This document shows, one piece after another, positions 49,062-58,656 of a stretch of DNA of 64,000 nucleotides; the first letter of the stretch is position 1; each line of letters starts with the position of its first letter. The DNA comes from Chitinophagaceae bacterium (GTDB taxonomy: Bacteria > Bacteroidota > Bacteroidia > Chitinophagales > Chitinophagaceae), in contig JANPZZ010000026.1 of NCBI GenBank assembly GCA_024707305.1, positions 62,001 to 126,000 on the forward strand, in the 5' to 3' direction. A program made the translations under genes and the position numbers. The notes beneath the pieces were generated by a model. The model had not been told where the DNA came from, searched no databases, and saw nothing but the letters and a program-made list of their open reading frames with translations.

Positions 49062-50646
49062 TTAATCGTTTACGTTTTCATCAATTTTATTTCGCAGATA
49101 AATAGTGCCGATTACCAGGCAAAGCGCTGCCACACCAATGGGATACCACAAACCTACCAAAGGATCAGCCGGGAATGTTGTTGTTAACAACAGGCCAATA
49201 AATGGAACCAACCCACCGAATACGCCGTTACCAATATGATAAGGTAAACTCATGGATGTGTAACGTATGCGTGTTGGGAACATCTCTACCAGGAAAGCTG
49301 CGATAGGTCCGTACACCATCGTAACAAAAATGATCATTAACCATACCAGTGCTACAAATTTCCAGTAACTGGAAGAGGACAAAATAACATTGCTGTATAA
49401 TGGTTTTGCATCGGCAACCTCAACTGTATTCACCTGAGCGGCTCCCGCTTCATCAAGCCCCGTTAGCGGAGGATATACTGTTCCTTCAATATAAACAGTA
49501 TCGCGAGTGCTTTGTGTGAATTTATTTTCGTTGTAAGAATACTGATACACATTTTGCACAATGAAATTGTTTTCCTGTCGCGAACTATCTGAGCTTATTA
49601 ATACACGGGATGTATTACTTTCATCTTTCACCCATGCTTTCACATTTGTATCCTGTAGAAACTGGGAGAATATGGGACGATAGCAGATAATGCCGAGCAA
49701 CATACCTGCCATCATAATCCATTTGCGACCGATTTTATCGCTGAGCCATCCAAAAAAAACAAAGAAGGGTGTTGCTAATGCAATGGACCATAACATGATC
49801 GTACGGCTTTGTTCAAAATCTAATTTGCAACTGTTTTCAAGAAAACTTTTGTGCATAGAACTGTCCCGTATACCAGATTACTCCCTGTCCCATTACGGCA
49901 CCAAATAGTGCCAACAGTACCATTTTGAAGTTTGCTTTTTTTCTAAAACTTTCTTTTAGTGGATTCGCAGAGGTTTTTCCTTCTGATTTTAGCTTTGCGA
50001 ACAACGGCGACTCCGACATTTTTAAACGGATATACACCGATACAATCACCAGTACAATTGAAATCCAGAATGGATAACGCCAGCCACCCCATTCTGCATT
50101 AAACTGCGAATCGCTCATGTTCAATTTCACCAACATGATAACACCTAGCGCTACAAATAAACCAAGCGTGGCAGTGGTTTGTATCCAGCTTGTATAGAAG
50201 CCGCGTTTATTCGCAGGGGAATGTTCTGCAACATAAGTTGCAGCTCCGCCGTATTCACCACCCAGCGCCAGCCCCTGCACAAGTCGTAATAATAATACGA
50301 GTAATGGGGCCGCCATTCCTATGGATTCATATCCGGGAACAAGTCCAATTAAAAATGTGGAACCACCCATTAATACAAGCGTTAGTAGGAAAGTATATTT
50401 TCTTCCAATTAAATCACCAAGCCTTCCGAAAACCAGTGCACCAAAAGGGCGCACAATAAAACCCGCCGCAAAAATGGCGAGTGTACTAAGTAAAGCTGCG
50501 GTAGCATTGCCTTCTGGAAAAAATTGAGTACTGATCGTTTTGGCGAGCATGCCGAAAATGTAAAAATCGTACCATTCAATCATGGTACCGACCGAAGAAG
50601 CTGCAATAACCGATCGGATACCACTGGCAGGAATCGTTTGTTTCAT
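49062..50646 (-). CDS. MFS permease, metabolite:H+ symporter (ProP/MHS-like), frameshifted
   Basis: About 527 residues after joining. First half (50646 to ~49850): GTMIEWYDFYIFG, RPFGALVFGRLGDLIGRKY, LVQGLALGGEYGGAATYVAE and ANKRGFYTSWIQTTATLG, all hallmarks of the MHS subfamily (citrate, proline/betaine, shikimate). A shift near 49848 (FYAQKF to LENSCKLDFEQSRTI) leads to the second half with GWLSDKIGRKW. An unusual hydrophilic insert of about 90 residues (FSQFLQDTNVKAWVKDE... to ADAKPLYSNVI) lies between transmembrane helices 8 and 9 and probably faces the periplasm. Substrate unknown. Confidence 0.87.
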
Positions 50647-50816
50647 GAATGGAAGATAATAATTATTTAATTTGCAGCAGAAACAGAAAGCGTTGAAAAT
50701 GTGGAGTTGAAAAGTTGTTTGAGTCGGTTACAAAAACCTGTTACATTCATCAACAACTCGCCAGCTAACCGTATCGCCAGCTTCGATTTTTTTTTCACAC
50801 AAAAACTACCCTTGTT

Positions 50817-52758
50817 ATGTCATACCCCTACCAGATACGCTCGATGGAACAGTATGAAATGGCGTATCGTGTAAGTGTTACGCACCCCGATCAGTTCTGG
50901 GCAGAAGTGGCCAGTCATTTTCAATGGAAAAAGAAATGGGAAAAAGTGCTTGAATGGAATTTCCGTGAGCCCAAAGTGGAATGGTTTAAAGGCGCGAAAC
51001 TCAACATCACCGAAAACTGTATTGATCGTCACCTGGAAACAATGGGCGAAAAGCCTGCGATTATCTGGGAACCGAATAATCCTGAAGAACGTGTACGTGT
51101 TGTTACTTACAACCGTTTGCATAAACGTGTGTGCCAGGTAGCGCAGATGTTGAAGAATAATGGTGTGAAAAAAGGCGACCGTGTTTGTATTTATATGGGA
51201 ATGGTGCCCGAGTTGGTTTATGCCGTGTTGGGTTGTGCACGCATCGGTGCTATTCACAGTGTAATATTTGGTGGATTTAGTGCACAAAGTATTGCCGACC
51301 GACTGGAAGATGCAAATGCAGAATTTATCATCACCTGTGATGGTGCATATCGTGGTGGAAAAGATATTCCCCTCAAATCAATTATTGATGATGCATTGAT
51401 CGGAAATAAAAAAGTAAAACGCGTGATCGTTTACACACGTACACGCACGCCCGTGTCAATGATAAAAGGCCGCGATGTGTGGTGGGAAGATGAAATGGAA
51501 CACGCCGAAACACAAGTGGAGAAAGATGGTGTGGTATCATTCCCTGCTGAAGAAATGGATGCCGAGGATCCGCTGTTTATTCTTTATACATCTGGTAGTA
51601 CCGGCAAACCAAAAGGGGTAGTACATAGCTGCGCGGGCTATATGGTGTGGACGGCTTACACATTTGTAAACGTATTTCAATACCAACCCGGTGATGTACA
51701 TTTCTGTACTGCTGATATCGGTTGGATTACCGGTCATAGTTATATCGTATATGGTCCGCTTGCAGCGGGTGGTACCTCATTAATGTTTGAAGGCATTCCC
51801 ACCTGGCCCGATGCCGGCAGGTTCTGGGATATTGTTGATAAACACAAAGTGAATATTCTTTACACAGCACCAACCGCTATCCGCAGTTTGATGGGTTTTG
51901 GACTGGAACCATTGAAGGGAAAAAGATCTTTCCTCACTGAAAGTGTTGGGGACGGTTGGTGAACCGATCAATGAAGAAGCGTGGCACTGGTATGATGAGC
52001 ATATTGGTAAAAAGAAATGTCCCATCATTGATACCTGGTGGCAAACAGAAACAGGTGGTGTATTGATCTCAAATCTTGCAGGTATTACACCCTCACGTCC
52101 ATCGTGGGCAACACTGCCGATGCCGGGTGTACAACCCATTCTGGTGGATGAGAACGGTAAGGAAGTTACAGAGAAAGACGAGAGTGGCTATTACAAAGGA
52201 AATCTCTGCATCAAAGCGCCATGGCCTTCAACCATTCGCACCACGTATGGTGATCACGAACGTTGCAGAACCAATTATTTCGCTACATACGAAGATTTAT
52301 ATTTCACTGGCGATGGTGCATTAAAAGATGACCAGGGAAATTATCGCATCACGGGTCGTGTGGATGATGTATTGAATGTAAGCGGACACCGTATTGGTAC
52401 TGCCGAAGTAGAGAATGCGATCAACATGCACGCAGGTGTGGTGGAAAGTGCAGTGGTGGGTTATCCTCATGATATAAAAGGGCAGGGTATTTATGCCTAT
52501 GTGATACACAGTAGTCATCATGGCGATGAAGAACTGAGCCGCAAGGATATTTTGCAAACCGTAACCCGCATCATTGGTCCCATCGCAAAACCAGATAAAA
52601 TTCAGTTTGTATCAGGACTTCCTAAAACAAGAAGTGGAAAGATCATGCGTCGTATCCTTCGCAAAATCGCCGAAGGCGATTTGTCAAATCTCGGAGATAC
52701 ATCAACGCTGTTGGATCCGGGTGTGGTGGAAGAAATAAAAAATGGAAGAATAGGGTAG
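50817..52758 (+). CDS. acs: Acetyl-CoA synthetase (frameshifted)
   Basis: ATP-dependent activation of acetate. About 646 residues. Motifs: DRVCIYMGMVPELVYAVL, GAIHSVIFGGFSAQSIADR, LYTSGSTGKPKGVVHSCAGY (P-loop), WITGHSYIVYGPL, DTWWQTETGG, YFTGDGALKDDQGNYRITGR and the C-terminal LPKTRSGKIMRRILRKIA whose Lys is the usual acetylation/catalytic residue. The frame breaks near 51922: removing one A from GGAAAAAGATC gives GKDLSSLKVLGTVGEPIN and continuity. TACCCTTG at 50807-50814, 2 bases before the ATG, is one mismatch from the -7 consensus. Confidence 0.95.
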
Positions 52759-52934
52759 GAGGAGAATGTGAAAATGTGAAAATGTGGAAATGTGAAAATA
52801 CGTGAGGCGTGAAACGGCAAACATGAATTTAAAATGTGAAAATATGTAAATGGGAAGATGCGTAAATTCCTTAAAAGCTAGTGAGTTTCTCCTTTCAGAT
52901 TCTTTCCACATTTCCACATTTTCACATTTACTAC
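52757..52934. repeat. AATGTGGAAATGTGAAA-type tract with inverted complement
   Basis: Between the convergent acs and L,D-transpeptidase genes. Left arm about 52762-52860 (GTGAAAATGTGGAAATG units, interrupted by GTGAGGCGTGAAACGGCAAAC), right arm 52902-52930 (TTTCCACATTTCCACATTTTCACATT). Same family as 40290-40545. No gene or classical terminator seen here; the arms may form the transcript ends. Confidence 0.75.
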
Positions 52935-53501
52935 TCACTTTCTAATTGTAACTTTGGTTCCTACCGGCGTGTACTTATAAATTTCTTCCACGTGGCTGTT
53001 CTTCATTGAGATGCAGCCGAGGGTCCAGTTTTTATATTTATCAATTACAAAATCTTCGCGGGGCCAGGTGCCATGGATGCCGATAGCACCGCCAATACTT
53101 GCGTTTTTGGGGATTTCACCACGCTGTTTGCGTTGGTTGAATTTTTCCCAGCTCTCTTTTGTCGGATAATCAATTCCAAGGAATCGGCTCCACTTATCAT
53201 GAATTTTTTTATGTGAAATGGTGAAAGTGCCTTCCGGCGTATTTTTATCGCCTTCCATTTTTTTATCCGAAAGACTGTTGTTGCCGAAAACAACTGGATA
53301 CGTCGCATACCATCCCTTATCGTCGTAAACGCTGAGTTCGTAATCCGACTTATCAATAATTATTTTTATATTTCCAACCGGGCCCGGCTCGCGTCTGAAT
53401 GCCCGGTCGGCTTCTGCAGGTGTACGTTCGGAGTGTAAATGCGCAGCACCAAACGTCAGTACAAGGGAACTGAGTAGGAGATAATGTTTCATAGTTTTCA
53501 A
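52935..53501 (-). CDS. L,D-transpeptidase (YkuD/ErfK family)
   Basis: Exported cell-wall enzyme of 188 residues (or 185 from MKHYLLLSS). Signal peptide LLLSSLVLTFGAAHLHS; catalytic domain starts IKIIIDKSDYELSVYDDKGW and contains GDKNTPEGTFTISHKK, GGAIGIHGTW and NWTLGCISMKNSHVEEIY, with the conserved His (IGIHG) and the catalytic Cys in the TLGCISM motif. Forms 3-3 cross-links or anchors proteins to peptidoglycan. Intact. Confidence 0.92.
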   Translation of the reverse strand: MKTMKHYLLLSSLVLTFGAAHLHSERTPAEADRAFRREPGPVGNIKIIIDKSDYELSVYDDKGWYATYPVVFGNNSLSDKKMEGDKNTPEGTFTISHKKIHDKWSRFLGIDYPTKESWEKFNQRKQRGEIPKNASIGGAIGIHGTWPREDFVIDKYKNWTLGCISMKNSHVEEIYKYTPVGTKVTIRK

Positions 53502-53655
53502 ACCGTCGCTCCCTTAACGGGTACGGATACCGGATTATTTTTTCGTGTAAGGTTCTTTAACGAATACTTTACACTGCGGGAGAAACTGCAAAAACTGTAC
53601 CGAGGATCGAGGATCGATTATCGATGTCCGATGATCGATGATCGATGTCCGAAGG

Positions 53656-53760
53656 TTCCTCCGCTCACCTATCGTCCCTTCGGGACTCAAAAGTTAAGTT
53701 GTGGTCCGCGGCTATAGATATTCCGTCCCTTCGGGACGAGTACCCAGAAGAGTTATAATT
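53656..53760 (+). repeat. 105-bp repeat unit with two GTCCC-TTC-GGGAC palindromes, copy 1
   Basis: Matches 57159-57263 at 101 of 105 positions by hand count. Palindromes: GTCCCTTCGGGAC at 53674-53686 and CGTCCCTTCGGGACG at 53724-53738, about 50 bases apart. Two closely spaced hairpins of one sequence are the plan of REP/REPIN elements moved by REP-associated tyrosine transposases; no such transposase is in the window. Confidence 0.85.
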
Positions 53761-53797
53761 CATCGGTCATCGATCATCGACCATCGAACATCGGTCA

Positions 53798-53996
53798 TAG
53801 AAAAAGGTCCCATTTCTGGAACCTTTAATGAAATTATTACTATAAACCTTCATCGGTCATCGGACATCGGTCATCGGTCATCGATCATCAATCATCGGTC
53901 ATCGACCATCGACCATCGATCATCGACCATCGAACATCGGTCATAGAAAAAGGTCCCATTTCTGGAACCTTTAATGAAATTATTACTATAAACCTT
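53798..53996. repeat. Direct duplication of a hairpin-bearing segment, offset 146 bp
   Basis: The 53-base segment TAGAAAAAGGTCCCATTTCT... to ...ATTACTATAAACCTT occurs at 53798-53850 and 53944-53996. It includes AAAGGTCCC/GGAACCTTT (one mismatch), a terminator-like hairpin. Heptamer tracts between and after the copies are also nearly the same, indicating tandem duplication of the whole 146-bp unit. Confidence 0.85.
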
Positions 53997-54095
53997 CATC
54001 GGTCATCGGTCATCGGACATCGGTCATCGGTCATCGATCATCAATCATCGGTCATCAACCATCAACCATCGACCATCGACCATCGGTCATCGATC

Positions 54096-54926
54096 TCACC
54101 AATTACTAAATCTAAACCCAACTGTATACGGGGTAAGATCAAGGCCTTTTTCAAACATGCTTTTCGCGGCTATACTTCCATATAACTTAACAACACCCAG
54201 GGAAAGTTCTCCTACATAAGAGATTTTCCATTTGCGGAGGTCGAAATCACTTTTTAATTTATCCTTGCCGTCGTCACCTTTGATTTTCTGGCGCGCACTG
54301 TAAAGATATCCTGCACTAATACCAGCGCTCAATCCATAGTTGTGGCGATTGTTAGGCGTGAAGTTGAAATTCAACATCACTGGCATCGTAAGGTAATCTG
54401 CTGCGAGCTTATTCTTGCTCAGGTTGCTGTGACCCAAATCAATCTGTGTAGGATTTTTCTGGAACCGAATTCTTTTATCATCAAAATGATAGTTATTCAA
54501 CTCAAGACCCAAACCATATTTCAGGTTCACCACATGTTTGATCATGTTGATACGCTGCATAAAAATCCAGATGTTTACACTGCGTGATTTGCCTGCACGT
54601 AATTTGAACCAGTCTTCTTCAGCCCCGGGAGCGATTGCGTTCACTGCGGGAGAACCATATACAGAGTTATCGCTATAGTTTGCAAAACCCAGATCCAGTA
54701 TCCACCAGTTGGTGCTGATATTAGAAGGCCTGTCTTTGGTGCGTTTTGTGATTCTAAAGACGCGGTTGCCACGGCGGGTGGTGTCGCTACCGCCATCATG
54801 ATCGCGAACGATAACCATGCCACCAATACGAATTGTGTCGGGAGTTTGCTTATCCGTTGTATCAGTCTGGGCAAAACCTGCCATCATCGTGCACATAGCA
54901 ATGCACAGTGTAAAGATCCTTTTCAT
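54096..54926 (-). CDS. Outer-membrane beta-barrel protein (PorT-like)
   Basis: About 276 residues from MKRIFTLCIAMCTMMAGFAQ, a signal peptide. After a charged linker (RDHDGGSDTTRRGNRVFRIT) the protein is rich in alternating hydrophobic/aromatic strands (VVNLKYGLGLELNNYHF, YLTMPVMLNFNF, YGLSAGISAGYLYS) and ends with aromatic VGFRFSNW, a typical outer-membrane barrel C-terminus. Downstream of the sigma/anti-sigma-like pair on the same strand, so possibly a target or partner of that system. Function unknown. Confidence 0.82.
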   Translation of the reverse strand: MKRIFTLCIAMCTMMAGFAQTDTTDKQTPDTIRIGGMVIVRDHDGGSDTTRRGNRVFRITKRTKDRPSNISTNWWILDLGFANYSDNSVYGSPAVNAIAPGAEEDWFKLRAGKSRSVNIWIFMQRINMIKHVVNLKYGLGLELNNYHFDDKRIRFQKNPTQIDLGHSNLSKNKLAADYLTMPVMLNFNFTPNNRHNYGLSAGISAGYLYSARQKIKGDDGKDKLKSDFDLRKWKISYVGELSLGVVKLYGSIAAKSMFEKGLDLTPYTVGFRFSNW

Positions 54927-54955
54927 ACTACTCAATTAATAATAATGTTAATGAA

Positions 54956-56078
54956 TTAAAGTTGAATGGCCAGGGCTCCAATCAGCAAACGATCATCGGC
55001 ATCGGTTGCTCTCAGGTTGGTGGTACTTCTCAAATGTCCGTGTAACTTTTCTCAAAAATCCACGGAACTTGTTCTTCCTGCCAGGCTCTTCAAATACTGC
55101 GTCTTCCTGCAACGCATACACAGGTTCTAACGGTTGAAGTGTTTGTGAAGTTACAGTTGGCGTGTAATTTATTTCTTTCGAGTTTGTTAATGGTGTATTT
55201 ACAGGCGCTTCAAATTTCAATTCGTCATAGCTGGCAAATGCAGTTTCATTTGAATTCACCTTTACGTTGTTATCCGCGAGCAACAAATTTGGATTCTGCT
55301 CGCCACCGGGCAGGTTGTTTGCATTGCTACGACGTTCAGCTTGCAAAGCTTCTTCCACCGTTTGCCGATTCGTCTCTTTCGCTGTAAAATTTGATCCTGA
55401 ATTATCTGCAACTTCATTCACCAAAGCAGGATCAGCATTCAACTCGTTGTTTAAATTCGCTTCAGTATTCGAAGGTTGATCTGCTTGTTTTGTTGATGAA
55501 ACAGATCGCTGGGTTGTGTTTTGTTGATCTGCAATCATACCGCCAGGCTGCGTGACGTTATTACCCGGGTTGGTAATAATAAGAGCAGCTGTGCTTATCG
55601 CTAACAACAGAGAAGCGGCAACCGCAATACGGCGCCATGTGAAAAGAGTCGCTCTCTTCGGTTCTTCGTGGCGGTATAATGATTCTTTATTCGGGAATAC
55701 AATCGATGTGTCCGCCTCCAGGCGTGTACGCAACAAAAGATCCATTTCTTTTTGGTACGATGGATTTTGCGCCAGCCATGTCATCAATTCAGATTGTTGC
55801 GTTGCATTCAGTTCGCCATCCGCCTGCATCAACAACCATTCTTCATAGTTATTGCTGTTAACTGATGAAGTGGCTGTTGATTTCAGCAGGCTGCTTTTAT
55901 CGGCAAACTGAATTTGTTCATCAGGTACAAAGCGGGTTTGGAGCAGCAATTCCAGCTCTTCACCGAGATCGGGATGCACCATCGCAAAAGCTTCCACTTC
56001 GGCGCGGGTTTCCGGATCCAATTCGTTATCCAGGTAAAGGATAAAAAACGCTTCGTAATTATTGCGGGTGATCTTCAT
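54956..56078 (-). CDS. Anti-sigma-like membrane protein (frameshifted at 3' end)
   Basis: About 374 residues from MKITRNNYEAFFILYLDNEL. The N-terminal cytoplasmic part has two copies of a D-x-E-L motif segment (ILYLDNELDPETRAEVEAF; LMQADGELNATQQSELMTWL), resembling duplicated anti-sigma domains. One transmembrane helix (IAVAASLLLAISTAALII) near residue 165, then a long Asn/Gln/Glu-rich periplasmic region. The frame as given ends ESNRCR; a shift near 55020 (TFEK to TTNLRATDADDRLLIGALAI) gives the C-terminus I recall from this family and a stop at 54956. It lies 44 bases after the ECF sigma gene, consistent with control of that sigma factor. Confidence 0.82.
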
Positions 56079-56122
56079 TTTTAATTCGTTTGGGTTTTCA
56101 GAAATCAGCTGGTTTTCCACGT

Positions 56123-56609
56123 TTAAATTACATTCTCCACTTTCACCAGGTATTCCTTCAACTGCAGTCGCGCACGATGCAGGTACACTTTCACCTGGCT
56201 ATCGCTCAGTCCTGTTATCTGTCCAATTTCTTCATAACTGTACCCTTCATAGTCTTTCAGCAGTACCAATGATCGCTGTGTTTCATTCAGGCGGTCGAGT
56301 GCACGTTCCAACACTTTTTTTCAGGTTATTGGTCTGCATATGCTGTACTCTCGAATCGTCGCTGAAATCTTCTTTCAAACTAATTCTTTTTACTTTCCTG
56401 ATATGGTCAATCATCTGGTGATAGGCCACTGTAAAAAGATAAGATTTAGACCGGGATGCATCTACATCGGCGCGGTTGCGCCACATTTTTTCAAAAGCGG
56501 TTTGCACAACATCCCTGGCATCATCCTCATGACGAAGATTTTTCAGGATAAAGCGGTACACGTTATCCGACCATGTCTCAACACAATTATTGTATTCTTT
56601 CTCTGTCAT
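56123..56609 (-). CDS. ECF-type RNA polymerase sigma factor (frameshifted)
   Basis: About 161 residues from MTEKEYNNCVETWSDNVYRF. Region 2: FILKNLRHEDDARDVVQTAF and SYLFTVAYHQMIDHIRK; region 4: LNETQRSLVLLKDYEGYSYE with HTH EIGQITGLSDSQVKVYLHRA. The frame breaks near 56318 in the AAAAAAAG stretch (NNLKK to VLERALDRLNE); one base less restores a single protein. Followed by the anti-sigma-like gene. Confidence 0.9.
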
Positions 56610-56708
56610 AAACAGCGCATGTGATTCCCGTGCAAAGGTATGCACCGGGATAGGTTTAAAGATTATACGTTGTGGGATCTAAAAAGTTACAGATAAGGCA
56701 GAAAAAGG

Positions 56709-56909
56709 TCACAAGGCCGAATGAAACTGGCCCGACAGGCCTTCCCAGATCATTTTTACTTCCCGGGCCTGCGATTTTCCTTCTTCCAGCGACTCCACAC
56801 CAGGGGCGATTTCGCTTGCAGAACTCCTTGAAGATGAACTAAATACAAGTACGCTGGCGCAAAACGCCAGGACGAGGAGCATTACTTGTATGACTATTCG
56901 GAGTTTCAT
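56709..56909 (-). CDS. Small membrane or exported protein, unknown
   Basis: 66 residues: positively charged start (MKLRIVIQ), hydrophobic segment (VMLLVLAFCASVLVF), then SSSSRSSASEIAPGVESLEE and a short C-terminal helix. Could be a signal-anchored peptide. No family recognised; located upstream of the sigma factor gene on the same strand, 100 bases away. Confidence 0.5.
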   Translation of the reverse strand: MKLRIVIQVMLLVLAFCASVLVFSSSSRSSASEIAPGVESLEEGKSQAREVKMIWEGLSGQFHSAL

Positions 56910-57033
56910 TGCTGGTTGGTTACCACATTAGACGCAACCCAGCGTCAGAATGTTACAGCAAAACTAATTTTCCAAAACACCAACGGCAAACACTATCCGA
57001 CAGACAGTCATTTTTCGCGGGTGAACTGCGTGA

Positions 57034-57355
57034 AATCGAGGATCGAGGATCGATGATCGATGTTCGATGGTCGATCTCCGATAGAGACTGATAATGCCAG
57101 ATACCCTATCTAATTTCGAGAGCGGTAAATCTGCGCTTTAAACAGTCATCGGTCATCGTTCCTCCGCTCACCTATCGTCCCTTCGGGACTCAAAAGTTAA
57201 GAGGTGGTCCGTGGCTACAGATATTCCGTCCCTTCGGGACGAGTACCCAGAAGAGTTATAATTCATCGGTCATCGACCATCTACCATCGATCATCGGACA
57301 TCGGAGATCGGACATCGATTATCGATCATCGATCATCGACCATCGACCATCGATC
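57034..57355. repeat. Composite repeat block upstream of kbl (copy H)
   Basis: Heptamer tract (57034-57077), inverted core (57088-57150), short heptamer stretch, second copy of the 105-bp palindrome unit (57159-57263) and a final heptamer tract (57264-57355) that stops directly at the kbl -7 element. In 56910-57381 I see no gene; the frames present translate repeats. Confidence 0.85.
57159..57263 (+). repeat. 105-bp repeat unit with two GTCCC-TTC-GGGAC palindromes, copy 2
   Basis: Four substitutions relative to copy 1 at 53656-53760, none in the palindromes. Same orientation as copy 1, and in both cases followed immediately by CATCGGTCATCGA heptamers. Confidence 0.85.
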
Positions 57356-57356
57356 C

Positions 57357-57364
57357 TATCTTTG
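57357..57364 (+). promoter_or_regulatory. Promoter -7 element (TATCTTTG) for kbl
   Basis: TATCTTTG matches TAnnTTTG, 17 bases before the ATG at 57382. The heptamer tract ends right before it, so any -33 element is made of repeat sequence. Confidence 0.75.
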
Positions 57365-57381
57365 CCCCAAAACAATCCCAC

Positions 57382-58568
57382 ATGAATGATCGTTTCGCAT
57401 CTCGAATTGGCGCCGAGTTGGAAGAAGTAAAAGCAGCCGGGCTTTTCAAAAAGAAAGAATTATTGAAAGCTCCCAGGGCGCAGAAATAACGGTGAATGGC
57501 CAAACCGTTCTGAACTTTTGCGCCAACAACTACCTCGGTTTATCCAGTCACCCCAAAGTAATTGAAGCGGCACATAAAGCCATCGACTCGCGCGGTTATG
57601 GTATGAGTAGCGTACGTTTTATTTGCGGCACGCAGGATATTCATAAGGAGCTGGAACAAAAAATTTCTGATTTCCTTGGTACAGAAGATACCATTCTTTA
57701 TGCCGCCGCTTTTGATGCCAATGGAGGTGTGTTTGAACCATTGTTTAACGAGCAGGATGCCATCATCTCCGATGCACTCAACCATGCTTCTATTATTGAC
57801 GGTGTTCGTTTGTGTAAAGCACAACGTTTCCGTTATGAGCACAACAACATGGATGACCTGGAAGCGAAACTAAAAGAAGCAGCAGCCTGCCGCAGCCGCA
57901 TCATCGTTACCGATGGTTCATTCAGCATGGACGGCACCATTGCACAACTTGATAAAATTGTTGAGCTGGCTGAAAAATATGATGCAGTCATTATGGTAGA
58001 TGAGTGCCATTCCTCGGGTTTCCTCGGAAAAACAGGACGCGGTACGCATGAGTATCGCGGGGTAATGGGTAAGATTGACATCATTACCGGCACATTGGGC
58101 AAAGCACTGGGGGGCGCATCCGGCGGTTTTACTTCCGGAAGAAAAGAAGTGATTGAAATCCTGCGTCAGAAATCACGTCCCTACCTGTTCAGCAATACAC
58201 TGGCGCCATCTATTGTGGGTGCATCTATTGCTGTTCTCGACATGTTGACAGAAACCACACACCTGCGTGATAAACTGGAAGCAAATACAAAATATTTCAG
58301 GACTGAAATGACCAAAGCAGGTTTCGACATCAAACCCGGCGATCACCCGATTGTGCCGATCATGTTATACGATGCAGTACTGGCACAAAAATTTGCCGCA
58401 CGGTTGCTCGATGAAGGTATTTATGTAATCGGTTTCTTCTTCCCGGTTGTTGCGAAAGGTCAGGCACGTATTCGTGTACAACTAAGTGCGGCGCATGAGC
58501 AACATCATTTGGAAAAAGCTGTAAAAGCATTTACTGCAATAGGAAAGGAACTGGGTGTTCTGAAATAA
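57382..58568 (+). CDS. kbl: Glycine C-acetyltransferase (2-amino-3-ketobutyrate CoA ligase), frameshifted near 5' end
   Basis: PLP enzyme of threonine/glycine metabolism; alpha-oxoamine synthase family. About 395 residues. The ATG at 57382 opens MNDRFASRIGAELEEVKAAG; one base added or removed in TTCAAAAAGAAAG near 57452 joins GLFKK to ERIIESSQGAEITVNGQTVL. Conserved: CANNYLGLSSHPKVIEAA, GYGMSSVRFICGTQ, VDECHSSGFLG, and DIITGTLGKALGGASGG with the PLP Lys. Other family members (8-amino-7-oxononanoate or 5-aminolevulinate synthase) are less likely because SSVRFICGTQDIHKELE is Kbl-like. A terminator follows. Confidence 0.93.
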
Positions 58569-58598
58569 CCCCTGGATATTTTCCCATCTTACATAATG

Positions 58599-58635
58599 AA
58601 AAAAGGCCATCCCGGAAACCGGGAAGGCCTTTTTT
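58599..58635. terminator. Bidirectional terminator between kbl and a lipoprotein gene
   Basis: AAAAAAGGCC-AT-CCCGG, AAA loop, CCGGG-A-AGGCCTTTTTT. Between convergent genes ending at 58568 and 58657. Confidence 0.9.
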
Positions 58636-58656
58636 ATAGAGTTGTGTGTTTGGTTT

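Larger units (their letters stand above)
53603..54093. repeat. Large composite repeat block without genes
   Basis: Fills most of the gap between the L,D-transpeptidase and the outer-membrane protein gene. Contains heptamer tract (53603-53652), a 105-bp unit (53656-53760), then heptamer tracts (53761-54093) interrupted twice by an identical 53-base segment (53798-53850 and 53944-53996). Open frames across it translate the heptamers (HRSS repeats) and are not genes. 53502-53602 shows nothing recognisable. Confidence 0.85.

Noticed and set aside
53701..53946. Open frames with HRSSxIDHRSS repeats here and at 57204-57389
   Set aside because: They translate the 105-bp unit and heptamers; both arise from repeated DNA, with no conserved domain.
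56910..57381. Insertion sequence
   Set aside because: Inverted arms and palindromes are present but there is no transposase frame or terminal repeat pair of IS type.
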